Below are positions 10,901 through 23,000 of a stretch of 64,000 nt of DNA, in pieces. Position numbers and translations under genes: made by a program. The first letter of the stretch is position 1. Each line of letters starts with the position of its first letter. A model generated the notes under the pieces. That model was not told where the DNA came from. It searched no databases and worked only from the letters and a program-made list of their open reading frames with translations. Origin of the DNA: Juglans regia (taxonomy: Eukaryota; Streptophyta; Magnoliopsida; Fagales; Juglandaceae); the NCBI RefSeq assembly GCF_001411555.2, contig NC_049903.1:16907234-16971233 (forward strand), in the 5' to 3' direction.

Positions 10901-10988
10901 TGTATGTTTTTTTCATCTGTATCAACTTGGCGTTGTAAATTCTCTTGCTGGTGTTTTGATCAGGTAGCTTTAGCCATGTGGATTGATT

Positions 10989-11002
10989 GGCTCTAAATAC
11001 CA
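10989..11002 (-). promoter_or_regulatory. degenerate tRNA-Met primer-binding site
   Basis: The minus strand reads TGGTATTTAGAGCC, one substitution and one insertion from the TGGTATCAGAGC seen in plant LTR elements primed by initiator tRNA-Met. It lies about 120 bases upstream of gag in the gypsy element, so the 5' LTR should occupy roughly 11003-11470. LTR ends could not be fixed. Confidence 0.6.
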
Positions 11003-11722
11003 ATTATAAACACTCTCCCACTAGTAATCAAGGATTTGTGAAATTCAAATAAATCAGATGAAGATGATGAATTAGGAATGGTATAGTCATACGATTGTGG
11101 ATTGATTCAAGGTAATCCAACCTCCTTTGGTTAAGAGTTCTACAATAGATTTTCCATGAAAATTCCCTTCTCTTTTCCAGCATTTATATTTTTGGGAACA
11201 AAACAATTCTCTCCAATCAAAATAAAGATAAATCTAATGAGAAAGCAAGTAACAGAAATTAAATAGAATCCTGCAACTGTCAGACCATGTAGGTGCATTT
11301 CGGTATAACAAACTGAGGCTTCTAGAATAAACTTTCAAAACAACCATGCTTCAGATCTTCCAAAACGATTGTGCTTCAAATTCTTAGTAATGCCCACTTA
11401 TTCCTCTGCCTGTGTTCAAATGGTGCGTCATGGGTTAAGTAGCCCTGGTCTCTTCACCGAACGACGTTGTCTTCATATAGGAACATAATACTATCCATTA
11501 ATTTTTATCAATAGTTTTAGGAAGAACTAATTTATTAGAACAATTCCTGATTAACAAAAACACGCATGATTGCAAAGATGGATAGCTAGCCGACACAAGT
11601 ACAACATCGTGATTACATATATAGTATGTGCAGAACAATATTTATTCTTACCGTAGATTAATTACCATAGAGCTTTTTTTAGAGGTAATTACAATAGAGT
11701 TTTACAACTTTATAGTTTGAGT
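11003..11722. other. probable gypsy 5' LTR remnant and intergenic DNA
   Basis: No gene seen. The first about 450 bases lie where the 5' LTR of the minus-strand gypsy element should be, next to its primer-binding site. The matching 3' LTR is not in the window, so the extent is unproven. Confidence 0.4.
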
Positions 11723-12009
11723 GCGGCCATATTTAGATGTTGAGCTGAGTTGAATTATTTATAAATAATAGTGAGTTAAGATGATAGAGTAATTTTTGTA
11801 GGACCCACCTAAGATAAGTTTATATATATTTGGATATTAAGATGAGTTTAGATGTATTTATGAGAAGTTGAAAAATGTTGTGGATCCCATGTGTAAAGAT
11901 GTGTAGTTTTGAGTTGAGATAAATTTAATGATTTGAGAATTGAGTGTTTAAATGTTAGATTCAGATTAAAATTAGACTCACTTCAGTCTAAGTTCTAAAC
12001 GGGACCTTA
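11723..12009 (+). mobile_element. MITE of the GTTTG superfamily, divergent subtype
   Basis: It begins near GCGGCCATATTTAGATGTTG and ends near GTTCTAAACGGGACC, and has GAGTTGAATTATTT, AATAGTGAGTTAAGATG and GTTGTGGATCCCATGTG blocks. It shares the GATGTTGAG-TGAGTTGA start with copy 2 but has a different centre. Borders are approximate. Confidence 0.5.
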
Positions 12010-12243
12010 ATTATTTTATTTTATCAAATATCTCATGATTCTTTTATTTTTTTTTATTAGATTTTGAAAATTTTGGTTGCAATTTAGAAGCCATTACTTG
12101 TTTTAGTAATACGAAGGATAAATATAAGTGAGAAGCAAATTTCTTTAGGTAAACAATGGACTTACATATCTTAAGCATGTACCAGTTATTTTTTATTAAC
12201 TTTTTTTAAAACAAATCATTTTTTAAAACTTAAACTCAAGAAA

Positions 12244-12244
12244 C

Positions 12245-12288
<44 letters not shown>

Positions 12289-12290
12289 GG
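12244..12290. repeat. (TA)n(CA)n compound microsatellite
   Basis: Alternating AT of about 30 bases followed by about eight CA units. Confidence 0.9.
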
Positions 12291-12473
12291 GAACGATCCT
12301 GGGTGCGTTAGCTTCAATGTGCACCTGACATAATGATTTAAATAAAAAAAAAAAGTAAAAAAATTAGTAATTTATTTATCTGGAAAAAGAAAATACAAGG
12401 TTAAAGAAAGACAAAAAATCAAGATTAAAAAAAAAAAATCTAAATTTCAATAAAGCATCTAATCGTGGGGCTA

Positions 12474-12613
12474 TTAAAGATCTTTTGGTAAAATATGATC
12501 ATTTATTAAATTTTATAAGGGAATTACACGTCAAATGATGAAGTGTCTCTTAATAATCTTTTGGTAAAATTTGATCATTCATTAAATTTTAAAAATGAGC
12601 TATACGTCAAATG
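12474..12613. repeat. two tandem diverged copies, 77-bp offset
   Basis: Bases 12474-12536 and 12551-12613 share ATCTTTTGGTAAAAT, TGATCATT and ATTAAATTTT blocks and end in ACGTCAAATG. No coding potential. The surrounding 12300-12760 is AT-rich and unassigned. Confidence 0.65.
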
Positions 12614-12849
12614 GTTAAAGATTTTAAGGGCCTATTGATAAAACAGGACTTAACGGATTTAACGGAAAAATAAAAAAAGTTAATAGAAAAATAACAAAAA
12701 TTATTATTCACAGTTAGATAGCCCCTTATTATAATAGAGTAGATATATATATATATTCCACTCACTAATTAAAATAAGTGCCGCAACATATACATTTATT
12801 TTGATAATTTTAATTCTATAAACGCCTGTTAATCTTCTTCTTTTAAATA

Positions 12850-13075
12850 AAATACTGAAACGTTTCAGTAATCAAAGCATTACAATAAAAGGACATTCTC
12901 CCATCCGTATATGCTCCTCTCGCCAAGACAAAGCTAACTTAGCTAGAGCCACATTATTCCCTTCCGAGTGAAAATTACTAACCATGGTCCAAACGGCACC
13001 ATGATAACCTCCGTGGATGCTTCTTGATGCCCCGTTTCAAGTCTTCCACAAGCTGTCCATGCCATGCTAGACCCG
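12850..13075 (-). mobile_element. LINE-type RNase H fragment
   Basis: The minus strand gives QLVEDLKRGIKK, a short gap, then NFHSEGNNVALAKLALSW, the C-terminal RNase H block of plant LINEs (usually HVRREGNxxADxLAK). No start, poly(A) or target duplication was found, so this is an isolated remnant. Confidence 0.55.
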
Positions 13076-13202
13076 TGTTAATTAGATGGTGAACGAAGCA
13101 GGTTAGTTATGTCAGTGAAAGTCATAAAAATTACTTAAGGAGACGACTTGTGATTTTATGATACTCTCCTAATATTAATATTAATAAGGAGTAATACTAG
13201 AG

Positions 13203-13356
13203 ACAAGTCTCAAATATATAAGCTTTATGCAAGTTTTTATATATATAAAAAAAGATTACACTATAAAAAAATAAATTTTTTCATATTTTTTTTTATAGTA
13301 AGATCCATCTTTTTATAAAAAAACTTGCATAAAATTTATAGATTTTAAACTTGTAT
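13203..13356. mobile_element. AT-rich foldback MITE
   Basis: The left arm ACAAGTCTCAAATATATAAG.. through TTATGCAAGTTTTT pairs with the right arm (AAAAACTTGCATAAAATTTA ... AAACTTGTA) over about 60 bases with mismatches; the loop is short. No coding potential. Confidence 0.6.
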
Positions 13357-14050
13357 ATATAATTATTCATTAATAATATGATATTTTTACATTATAAATA
13401 TATCTTTAAATATAGCAATATTTATAGAATTTTCCATTATAAATATAGCAATGTTAAATACATATTTAAGATATATAAATTTCATACAATTTTTTTTAAG
13501 AGTGGAATTTATATAAAAATATATCTTTTTTTTTTTTTTTTTACTATGGATTTCACTTTATTTTAGAAAAAAAAATAGACGTGACCTTTTTATGACTCTT
13601 TATATAATTATATTTACAATAAATAATATTTTTATAAAATAATTTATAAAAATAATAAAATTATATTTTTAAATTGATGTATAGAACATATTTAATAAAA
13701 TACTTAAATAATATAATTTAATTTTAAAAATAAATTTTATTAATCAAATCTTATCATTTAAATAATGTGAATTATATGATCTATCGGAGAATATAATAAA
13801 TCTTTTATAAATATCGTGGGTACCCAATGTAAATCATTTTCGCTTGTCATTAGAATTTTAATGTGAATACTAATTGTAAATTAAATGAAATTTTGTAATT
13901 GGAGGAGAATAAATAACTACTAATAATTAATCTACAGATGAAAAAAGGTTGTTTGCTTTGCTGTTGCGTGCTCTTCATTGATCCTTGAGAAGGGGAGAAA
14001 GACCCACCGACTCAGAGTGACCCGGGGTAGAAGAATCTCCGCAATCAACC
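13357..14050. promoter_or_regulatory. AT-rich upstream region and 5' leader of gamma-SNAP
   Basis: Very AT-rich to about 13940, then an abrupt rise in GC (GAGAAGGGGAGAAAGACCC, CCCGGGGTAGAAG) for about 80 bases before the ATG at 14051, consistent with a short 5' leader. I could not pick a convincing TATA box. The frame at 13378-13566 is a low-complexity artefact. Confidence 0.45.
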
Positions 14051-17000
14051 ATGTCCGCTTCCGATCCCGAGAAGTTAATCACCAAAGCTGATAAACTGTA
14101 AGTCTCTCTCCCTCTATGCGTAGTTACACAACACCTTGTGAATATGTCTGCATTTGATCGGATTTTAGTTCAGAAGCATTAACGGAACTATAAATTCCTA
14201 TTAGAAACCGAAAAACGTTTCGATGATTTTATGATTTTGATTCAGCTGGAAAAGTATTTCTCCGTTGTTTTTAATAATCCTTCGCCGAGTAGATTGAAGC
14301 AGAAAATCCATGTAATCATTGATTTATCACATATATTTGCAACTTGCGACGTTCTTCTGGAAAAGTGCGCCACAATTTATTTGTATTTCATTGGTTTCGA
14401 CGTTTTGTTTGGATGGCTTTGATGCTTACAGCTTTAAATGGAAATGCTTTTGTAATTCGCTGATTTTGATAATAACGATCGCTTAGGGTTTTGTTCCTAT
14501 ATCATGTATTTATCTGCCATGGTGCTGTCATGACCCACACGTGGATCCAAACACATTGGTCCAATAAATCCAACGGTTGGGAGAAGCATCACTTAAGCTG
14601 TTATGGACGTGTTTCACCGCCACCGCCTCACGATCACCTGCAACTAAAGAGTAAGACGGCTTGGGGGTTTGAGGGAACCTCTCCGATGCCTAAGTCAATG
14701 ACTAGGATAGCTCTTTAATGCCAATGAATTAGATGCTTGTTACATACATGGCTTCCTCTCTTATATAGAGCCTTAGAATCGTTCTGTTATTAAATAATAA
14801 TGGACATATCTGTTATTCAAATTCAAACCTGGAGATGAGGGTTCATCTCTTAGTAAATTTGAATGATAACCATTTGGATTCCATGCCACCATTGGATAGT
14901 TATCCAGTCGGTATTGGCTGTGGGCTGGATCCTCTTGATACTGAGTTGGGCTCTAGGTAGTGAGGTAGTCTTCGGGCTCGAGTAAGGGCCCAGACCCATG
15001 TGGGACTTAACTGGTCGGAATGTCCTCTCCATAAGCCATAATGTGTTCAAAGGACGCACGCTTGGGTGATAGTTGCTGAAGGAAATCCAGCTGTTATGTT
15101 ATCCATTTTATCCTTATCTAGTAGTTAAATAAATGTGGGTTTGTTATGGCTTGGTCTTGGTCTTTAGGAGTAACGTGCTTAGTGGCCCAAAGAGATAAGT
15201 CTGTTATTATTTGAAGTGGGTTAGAATTTGTCAGTTATTTATCATATTAGTTGGAGTCCATGTATTTTAAATATTCCGCATATGTTAATGAAAGTTATTA
15301 GTTGGAGTCCTTGAGTGCATTATGGTGGCCTAGACCCTCGAAGTACCAAAAATTGTTTGTTTGTTAGTTTGGATACGTGATAGTTGGTATTAGAGCTAGG
15401 TTTCGATCCTTGGACCTGTGGGTTATGGGTGTGCAACGGAAGCGTGGTGGGCCCATAACCCACAAGTCCCAAGATCACCGTCCCTCCTGCATAAGCACAA
15501 CCTCAATGCCTTCCCTTGAGGCATCACATTCAATGACAAATGTCTTTGAAAAATCTGGAAGTCTTAGAACGGGTGGTGTAGCCATAGCTTTCTTGAGTTT
15601 ATTGAATGCTTCAATAGCTTTATGATCCTAATGAAAACCATCCTTGCATAGCAATGCAGTGAGAGGTGCGGCGATGCTTTCGTAATTTTTTATAAATCTA
15701 CGGTAATATCCTGTGAGTCCCAAAAAACCCCTTAGAGCTTTGATAGAGGTAGGAATTGGCAACTGTAACATGCTGGAAATCTTGGTAGGATTGACTTGAA
15801 CTCCCTATGAAGAAATAACATGTCCCAAATACTCTTATATTTTTTTTTTGATAAGTAAGAGATAAACTTTATTGATGTGAATGAAATAGGCATGTACCTA
15901 GTACACAGGAAGTATACAGTTGAACACCTAAATACATTCTAAGAGCGGTGAACTAAAGATAAGAATTCATGAATATCATCCCCATTTAATACAATAGGTG
16001 AAAACCAAAGCAATAAAGTATGCAGAAAATAATTCTTCAGCTCCACCATTGTTCGTTCCTTGTCTTCAAAGCAACGCATATTCCTTTCCGTCCAAATACA
16101 CCACATGATACACAACGGAATCATTCTCCAAACTGCTGCCACTTGATGACTGCCCTGCAATTTTCTCCAACAAGCCATCAACTCCACCACTCTCCTAGGC
16201 ATTACCCAAGCCACACCGACCCGTCGAAAAATCTCATCCCACAACCCTCTTGCTACGTCACAATGCAGTAAAAGATGATCTACTAATTCTCCATTTTTTC
16301 TACACATGTAACACCAATCCCGCACAACACATCCTCTCTTCCTCAAATTGTCCGTGGTCAAGATCTTCCCAAGGGCGGCATTCCAAACAAAGAAAGCAAC
16401 TCTAGAGGGCACTCGAGACCTCCAAATGTTCCTCCAAGGGAATGAGGTGTGATCCTGTGAAATCAAAATTTTGTAATACGCATTTACTGTGAATTTCTTG
16501 TGATCCTGGAACCTCCATTTCAAGCTATCATGTTGCGCCATAGTAGACCCTAAAGAATGTAGCAAGCTGAAAAAATCTGAAACCATAGATAATTCTCAAT
16601 CATGAATATCTCTATTAAACAGAAGATTCCACTTATGCGAACCATGAGCAAATAATCGCACACCCGCCACAGAAACCTCCTTATTAACTGCAATACGATA
16701 TAAAGCTGGAAACACCCTTTCCAATGCATAATCTCCATACTCTATCTTATAGCACCCAAATTTGCGCTTAGTCATTTTGGCATGTAATTGGTGCTGATGG
16801 AGTAGTTTAAGCACAATCTCTAAATGTACGAGATGATTACTCATGCATTTGCTATAAATTAGGATATCATCAAAAAAGACTAGGACAAATTGTCACAAGT
16901 AGGGGCGAAAAACATCATTCATAAGGTTTTGGAAAGTTGAGGGCGTGATATCCACGTGAGAACAAAGCTGCGAGGGACCAAGCCTCCACTGGTCAATTGG

Positions 17001-20000
17001 ATTCAAATTTTCCAGATATCCAATAAGATAATTCAGCTACATATAAATAGAGGACTCTTAACTGACTTTTTGTTAAACACAACCCTACAAACCAGCAACT
17101 AAGAATACTGCTATTTTCCCCTAAAGACTCGGGCAATAGAGCCCACTACAAACCAGTAACTACAACCCATGACTCCATTCAGCCAACATGGCCCACGACT
17201 CAGAGGAACATAACAGAACACAAGAAAATATCCTAAGGAAAAAATAACAAGAACACGTGCACCCCATGTGCTTCTTCTAATTACTGGGCGATGAGGATGT
17301 GTGGTGCGTGGCTTGGGACAAGACAAACCCCCCCTCTTCAAGGACCTTGTCTGCAAGGTACCCAAGTCATGATCTGAAATCCCTAATCTCCTCCCAACTA
17401 GCTTCTTCTTCTTTTGTGCCACACCATTTGATGAGTAGCTTTGTTGTGGTTGTTTGTCCCTGATGTTTGGATGGATGATCCCTTTGTCCAGCCCAGCATG
17501 TCCTTCACAAGTCTCTCGATCTCCTCCTTTTGGTAATAAGGATACCGGTAAGGTCAGGTGCTAACGAGGCCTGCACCTTCCTTAAGTGGTATCTTATGAT
17601 CTTGGTTCCGATGGGGAGGTCACCCTTGAGGCTCTTGGAAAAGGCTGCTGGACTTAGAAATTAAGGGCTGCAACTCTTGGGGAACTTCCGAGGAGGAAGG
17701 TGTTGCTATTGTCTCCATTTTTTGTAGAACTAACCCCTTGTGAGTCCCTTTAGATTGGAAGTAAAAATTTTCAGCATCTTTCATTGTGAGATCCGAAAGA
17801 CTAATGACTCGTTTGTTTTTGGAGATGAGATGAGATTAAAGTTAAAAAATTGAATAAAATATTGTTAGAATATATTTTTTAATATTATTTTTGTTTTGAG
17901 ATTTGAAAAAGTTGAATTGTTTATTTTATTTTGTATTGGAAGTTGGAAAAGTTGTAATGATTAGATGAGATGAGATGAGATAAGATGAGATGTTTTCTGA
18001 AAACAAACAAAGCCTAAGTCCTTGGAGCTGAATTGCCTTCACGTGGCAAGTAAATTTCATAGTGAGTTTAGTAAAATCCCAAAGAATTAGTCCAAACAAA
18101 TAGAGCCAATTCACACCTAAGATAAGGTCAAATCCTGCCAAGGGCAGTGAGTATAAGTGTGCATAAAAGACTGACCTTTTAATTGAAAGGAGACTACCTC
18201 ATAACAGCCCAAACATGGTACCCGCTCCCCATTTGCCACCATTACTGTTAGGTTGTGACTTCCGTTAGTGTAAAGATTTGCCCTTTTTGTCACATTCAGA
18301 TCGATAAAGTTGTGTGTGCTTCCCTTATTAATTAGGACAACCACTAATTGGTAAGATATTACGCCCCACAATCGCATAGTCTGAGGGGATGGTGTGTCCA
18401 AAATAGCATGAAGGGAGATTCCCGGCAACTTTCCTTCCTTGGTGGCCTCTTGGCTCTTGGACTTTTCCCATCTCATGTTCATTGGAAACATTCTCAAAAA
18501 TTTCCTCTTCTCCTTTCGGTTCTAGTCCTTCCAACAAAAATAATTTAGGTGCTCGACACCTATGCCTTTATTGTCACAATAATAGCAAATGCCTCGATCA
18601 TGCCTTTCTTTCATCTGGGTAGAAGTAATATGCTGGATAGTGAGGTTGGTTTTGGGGTTAGTGTTTGGATTTGGTCGTGGTGGGTGGTTTTGGGTTGGTG
18701 GGGCCATGTTGGCTGAATGGAGTTATGGGTTGTTGTCACCGTCCAATATTATCTTTTGACAATGATTTTGGGGTTAGTGTTGGGGTGGTTTCTTCCTTTT
18801 GATAGTAGGGATAACGATAAGGCCGGATGCTAACCAGCTTGGCGCCATCCATTAGGGAAATGCAGTGATCTTGGCTACAGTGTGGGGGAAATCCTCTAGG
18901 CTCCTTAAATGCCGAACCAAACTTCTCCACTAGTGGCTGTAATTCCGTAGGAATGGTAGTTGAAGAACTACCATGAGAGGCCTCCATTTGTTGTAAAACC
19001 AGCCCCTTGTGAGTCCCTTTAGAATGACATTAGAGCTATACAGCACCCCAGGCCATCAAAAGATTCAATTAGCTCATTCCACATGGACGGCAAGGCTTTA
19101 ACTTGGTACCAATGGTTATTGGATTCTCATCCTATTTCCACTTGGCCCGAGTTTGTGCAAGCTTTGCAAATACGTTTTGCACCCACACCCTTTGATGATC
19201 TAGTGGCTGATTTTACTAAGTTGAGGCAAATATCAATGGTGGAAGAATATCAAACCAATTTTGAAATCCTATCAAACCGCATCTCAGACCTTTCGGAGGA
19301 TTTCCGAATTAGCATCTTCCTTAATGGATTGAGGGATGACATTCGAATCTTGGTTACGATGTTCCGTCCCACAACACTACCTACGGCTTTTGGTCTAGTC
19401 CAACTATATGGGGAAGAGGTGTGGTGTAGATTCAAGAACCAAAAACCACCCAACCAACACCCATTACTCAAGTTCCTACAAGAAATAGTTTCCCTAGACT
19501 TCCAGCACCTAACCTAACTACTCCCCCTCACCTATTGGGGCCACCAACGCAGAACCACCCACCATGACCAAACCTAAACATGAATACCAAATCAAACCTC
19601 CCTATCCAACGTATCACTTCTGCCCAGATGGAGGAAAGGCGGGATCGTGGCCTTTGCTATTATTGTGACGACAAATGGGCCTCGAGACAGGTGCCAAGCA
19701 ACCAAATTATTTTTATTGGAAGGGCTGGAGCAAGATGGAAGAAGAAGTTTTTAAGGAGGTTTCCAATGAACCCGAGATGGGAGAACTATAAGAAGCCACT
19801 GAAGAAGGAGAATTGCTAGGCATCTCTTTCCATGCTATTTCGGGCACACCCTCTCCTCAGACTATGCGATTGTGGGGCGTATTACGAAACCAATCAGTGA
19901 TTGTCCTAATTGATATAGGAAACACACATAGCTTTGTCAACCCGAATGTGGCAAAAAGGGCAAATCTTTACACTAACGGGAGTCACTATCTAACAGTAAT

Positions 20001-23000
20001 GATGGCAAATGGAGAGCAGGTACTATGTTTGGGCTGTTGTGAGGCAGTCTCTTTTCAATTGCAAGGTCAATCTTTTTATGCCCACCTATATTCATTGCCC
20101 ATGGCAGGATGTGATCTTGTCTTAGGTGTGGATTGGCTCTATTTGTTGGAATCGATTCCTTGGGATTTTACTAAACTCACTATGAAGTTTATGTGGCACG
20201 AAAAAGCAATTCAGTTACAAGGACATCGCCATAGAAGATGCTGAGAATTTTTATTTACAGTCTAAAGGGGCTCAGAAGGGGCTGGTTTTACAACTAATGG
20301 AGGCTTCTCATGGTAGTTCTTCACTACCATTCCTATGGAATTACAGCCACTAGTAGAGAAGTCCAGTTCGGTTTTTAAGGAGCCTAGCGGACTTTCCCCC
20401 ACACCATAGCCAAGATCAGTGCATTCCCCTAATGGATGGCGCCAAGCCGGGTAGTATCCGACATTATCGTTATACCTACTATCAAAAGGAAGAAATTGAA
20501 CGGATAGTGAAAGAGCTGATGGAAAATGGGGTCATTCGCCCCAGTCAAAGTCCGTACTCATCCCCGGTGCTCTTAGTACGCAAGGCCAACGGCAGTTGAA
20601 GCATGTGTGTCGACTATCGAGCACTCAACCAAGTGACCATTGAAGATAAGTATCCTATTCTTATCATTGATGAACTCCTACATGAATTGGGTGGGGCTTC
20701 TATATTTTCTAAACTAGGTCTTTGATCGAGATATCACCAAATTCAGGTATATCCCAAAGATGTGCCCAAAACAGCCTTCCAAACTCACCAAGGCCACTAT
20801 GAATTTTTAGTGATGCCTTTTGGCCTCACTAACGCCCCCTCAACTTTCCAAAACCTTATGATCAATGTTTTTCGCCCCTACTTGCAAAAATTTGTCCTAG
20901 TCTTTTTTATGATATCCTAATTTATAGCAAATGCATGAGTGATCATCTCTTACATTTAGAGATTGTGCTTAAACCACTCCATCAGCACCAATTATATGCC
21001 AAAATGACTAGGTGTAAATTCGGGTGTGTTATACTCCATATGATATGGATAATGGTAGGTGGTGTATGGGATCCCACAGTGCTTGGGAATGAGAAGTTCT
21101 TGCTCTTCATAAGGTTCCAATGAGGCTCCAATTGTATCATTGATTAGTCATTTTGGAGTATGAGCTATGTGGTTTGGGCCTTCCATTGGGGTGTTACAAA
21201 TGGTATCAGAGCTTATCCCAACTAGAAATGTGGGACTTGAGCCGTGCCACGTATAATGGATAGGCCTGGCGAGGACGTCGGGAATTTAAGGGGGGTAAAT
21301 TGTGATATTCCATATGATATGGATAATGGTAAGTGGTGTATGAGATCTCACATTGATTGGGAATGAGAAGTTCTTGCTCTTTATAAGGTTCCAATAGGGT
21401 TCCAATTGTATCATTGACTAGTCCTTTTGGAGTATGAGCTATGTGGTTTGGGCCTTCCATTGGGGTGTTACAGGGTGCTATGAGATAGAGTATTTGGGAC
21501 GCTATTTCTTCACATGGAGTTCAAGTCAATCCTACCAAGATTTCCAGCATGCTACAGTGGCCAATTCCTACCTTTATCAAAGCTCTAAGGGGTTTCTAGG
21601 GACTCATGGGATACTACCATAAATGTATAAAAAATTACCGAAGCATCACTGCACCTCTCACAGCATTGCTACGCAAGGATGGTTTTCATTGGGATCATAC
21701 AGCTACTGAAGCATTCAATAAACTCAAGCAAGCTTTGGCTACACCACTCATTCTAGGACTTCCAGATTTTTCAAAGACCTTTTTTGTCATTGAATGTGAT
21801 GCCTCAGGGGAAGGGATTGGGGCTGTGGTTAGGCAGGAGGGACAGCCTTTGGCCTATCTAAGTCAAGGACTAAGGGAAAAATATCTTCACCTCTCAACCT
21901 ACGAGAATGAGCTACTTGCTCTAGTGATGGCTGTAAAAAAATGGCGTGCTTATCTAGTGAGTCAGAAATTCAAGATAGGCACTGATCAACAAGCACTCAA
22001 AGCCCCCCTCACCCCATGAGGCCCACTCACCTCCTTGGTACACCACACCATCCTCCCCATGGTTCCCCCCATGCTTCAATTCAATGACACTTCTCCACAA
22101 AGCCCCCCTCTCATTGTGATATCTCCATAGCCACTTGCCAAGCAAAGCTTTGCTGAAAAACAGCAAGTTCCGAATACCTAAACCTCCTTCTTGAATAGGA
22201 GAGCAGATTTTGGCCCATTTCACCAAGTGAGATTTGAACTCATCATTGATCCTCCCCCAAAAGAAGTCACGTTGAAGTTTCTCCATGCGATGAGCCACTT
22301 TGATGGGGAGTGGGAATAGTGATAGGAAATAAGTTGGTAAGTTGGAAAGAGTGCTTTTGATTAGGGTGACCCTCCCTCCTTTGGATAAATATATCATTTT
22401 CCGACTAGCCAATTTCCTCTCCATTTTTTCTAGAACATTATCCTAGATAGATATTGATTTGAACATAGCACCCAACGGAAAGCCAATGTATTTCATTGGC
22501 AGTTGAGATATCTTGCATCCCAAAATGTAAGCCATACACTCCATATTAGGAACATCCCCCACCGACAGTAGTTCTGATTTGGCCAAGTTCACTTTCAACC
22601 TTGATACAGCTTCAAAGCATAAAAGAAGAGCCCTCAAGGCTCGGATTTCATCATGTCAAGCGCCACAAAAAATTAGAGTGTCATCGGCGAATAATAGATG
22701 GGAAGAGTGCCAGTAGTGCCTTCCCCCACTGAGAATTAATGTGGGTTTGTTATGGGTTGGTCCTGGTCTTTAGGAGTAATGGGCTTAGTGGCCCAAAGAG
22801 ATAAGTCTGTTATTATTTGAAGTGGGTTAGAAGTTGTCAGTTATTTATCAGATTAGTTGGAGTCCATGTATTTTAACTATTCCGCATATGTTAGTGAAAG
22901 TTATCAGTTTTTCCCTTTCAAAATTGCCTTGAGTGCATTACGGAGGCCTGGACCCTCAAAGTACCAGAACGAACTTGTTTGTTTGTAGTTTGGATACTTG

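Larger units (their letters stand above)
6550..11002 (-). mobile_element. decayed Ty3/gypsy retrotransposon, minus strand
   Basis: Reading the minus strand from the primer-binding site at about 11002: gag (10884-10369; EWRSYCVVPGCSG..KWETFIRALQVRFG), a CCHC knuckle start (CYHCNEK, about 10130), a poor protease region, reverse transcriptase (about 9440-8560; [32 protein letters not shown], then VDYLGHVISVEGVQ), RNase H (8549-8200), the ADALSRKEE linker (8157) and an integrase HHCC zinc finger (about 6780-6600; HRAKNDFFWVGMKRDIKKL, CELCQ). Many stops and frameshifts make it dead, and it ends inside integrase with no core domain or 3' LTR visible. The linker and integrase parts are separated by a LINE insertion at 6843-7970. 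The lineage looks like a chromovirus (Tekay/Del type). Confidence 0.88.
15430..19010 (-). mobile_element. decayed gypsy copy, minus orientation, inside gamma-SNAP intron 1
   Basis: On the minus strand this holds a reverse-transcriptase start (about 18987-18736; [25 protein letters not shown]), a gag zinc-knuckle start (about 18700; [10 protein letters not shown]), a protease region (18497-17926; [21 protein letters not shown]), a second reverse-transcriptase start (about 17640-17480), a chromodomain-like piece (about 17440-17300; [14 protein letters not shown]), the FFDDILIYS region with [14 protein letters not shown] (about 16960-16740), and after a LINE insertion the LGHVIS to RNase H part (15837-15430; [25 protein letters not shown]). 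Two RT starts and the order RT-gag-protease-RT show it is a chimera of at least two copies. Stops are numerous; the protease DTG is NKG. Confidence 0.85.

Noticed and set aside
15939..16586. 215-residue open frame that could be taken for a host protein
   Set aside because: Clear zf-RVT/LINE ORF2 C-terminus inside a LINE insertion with target duplication.
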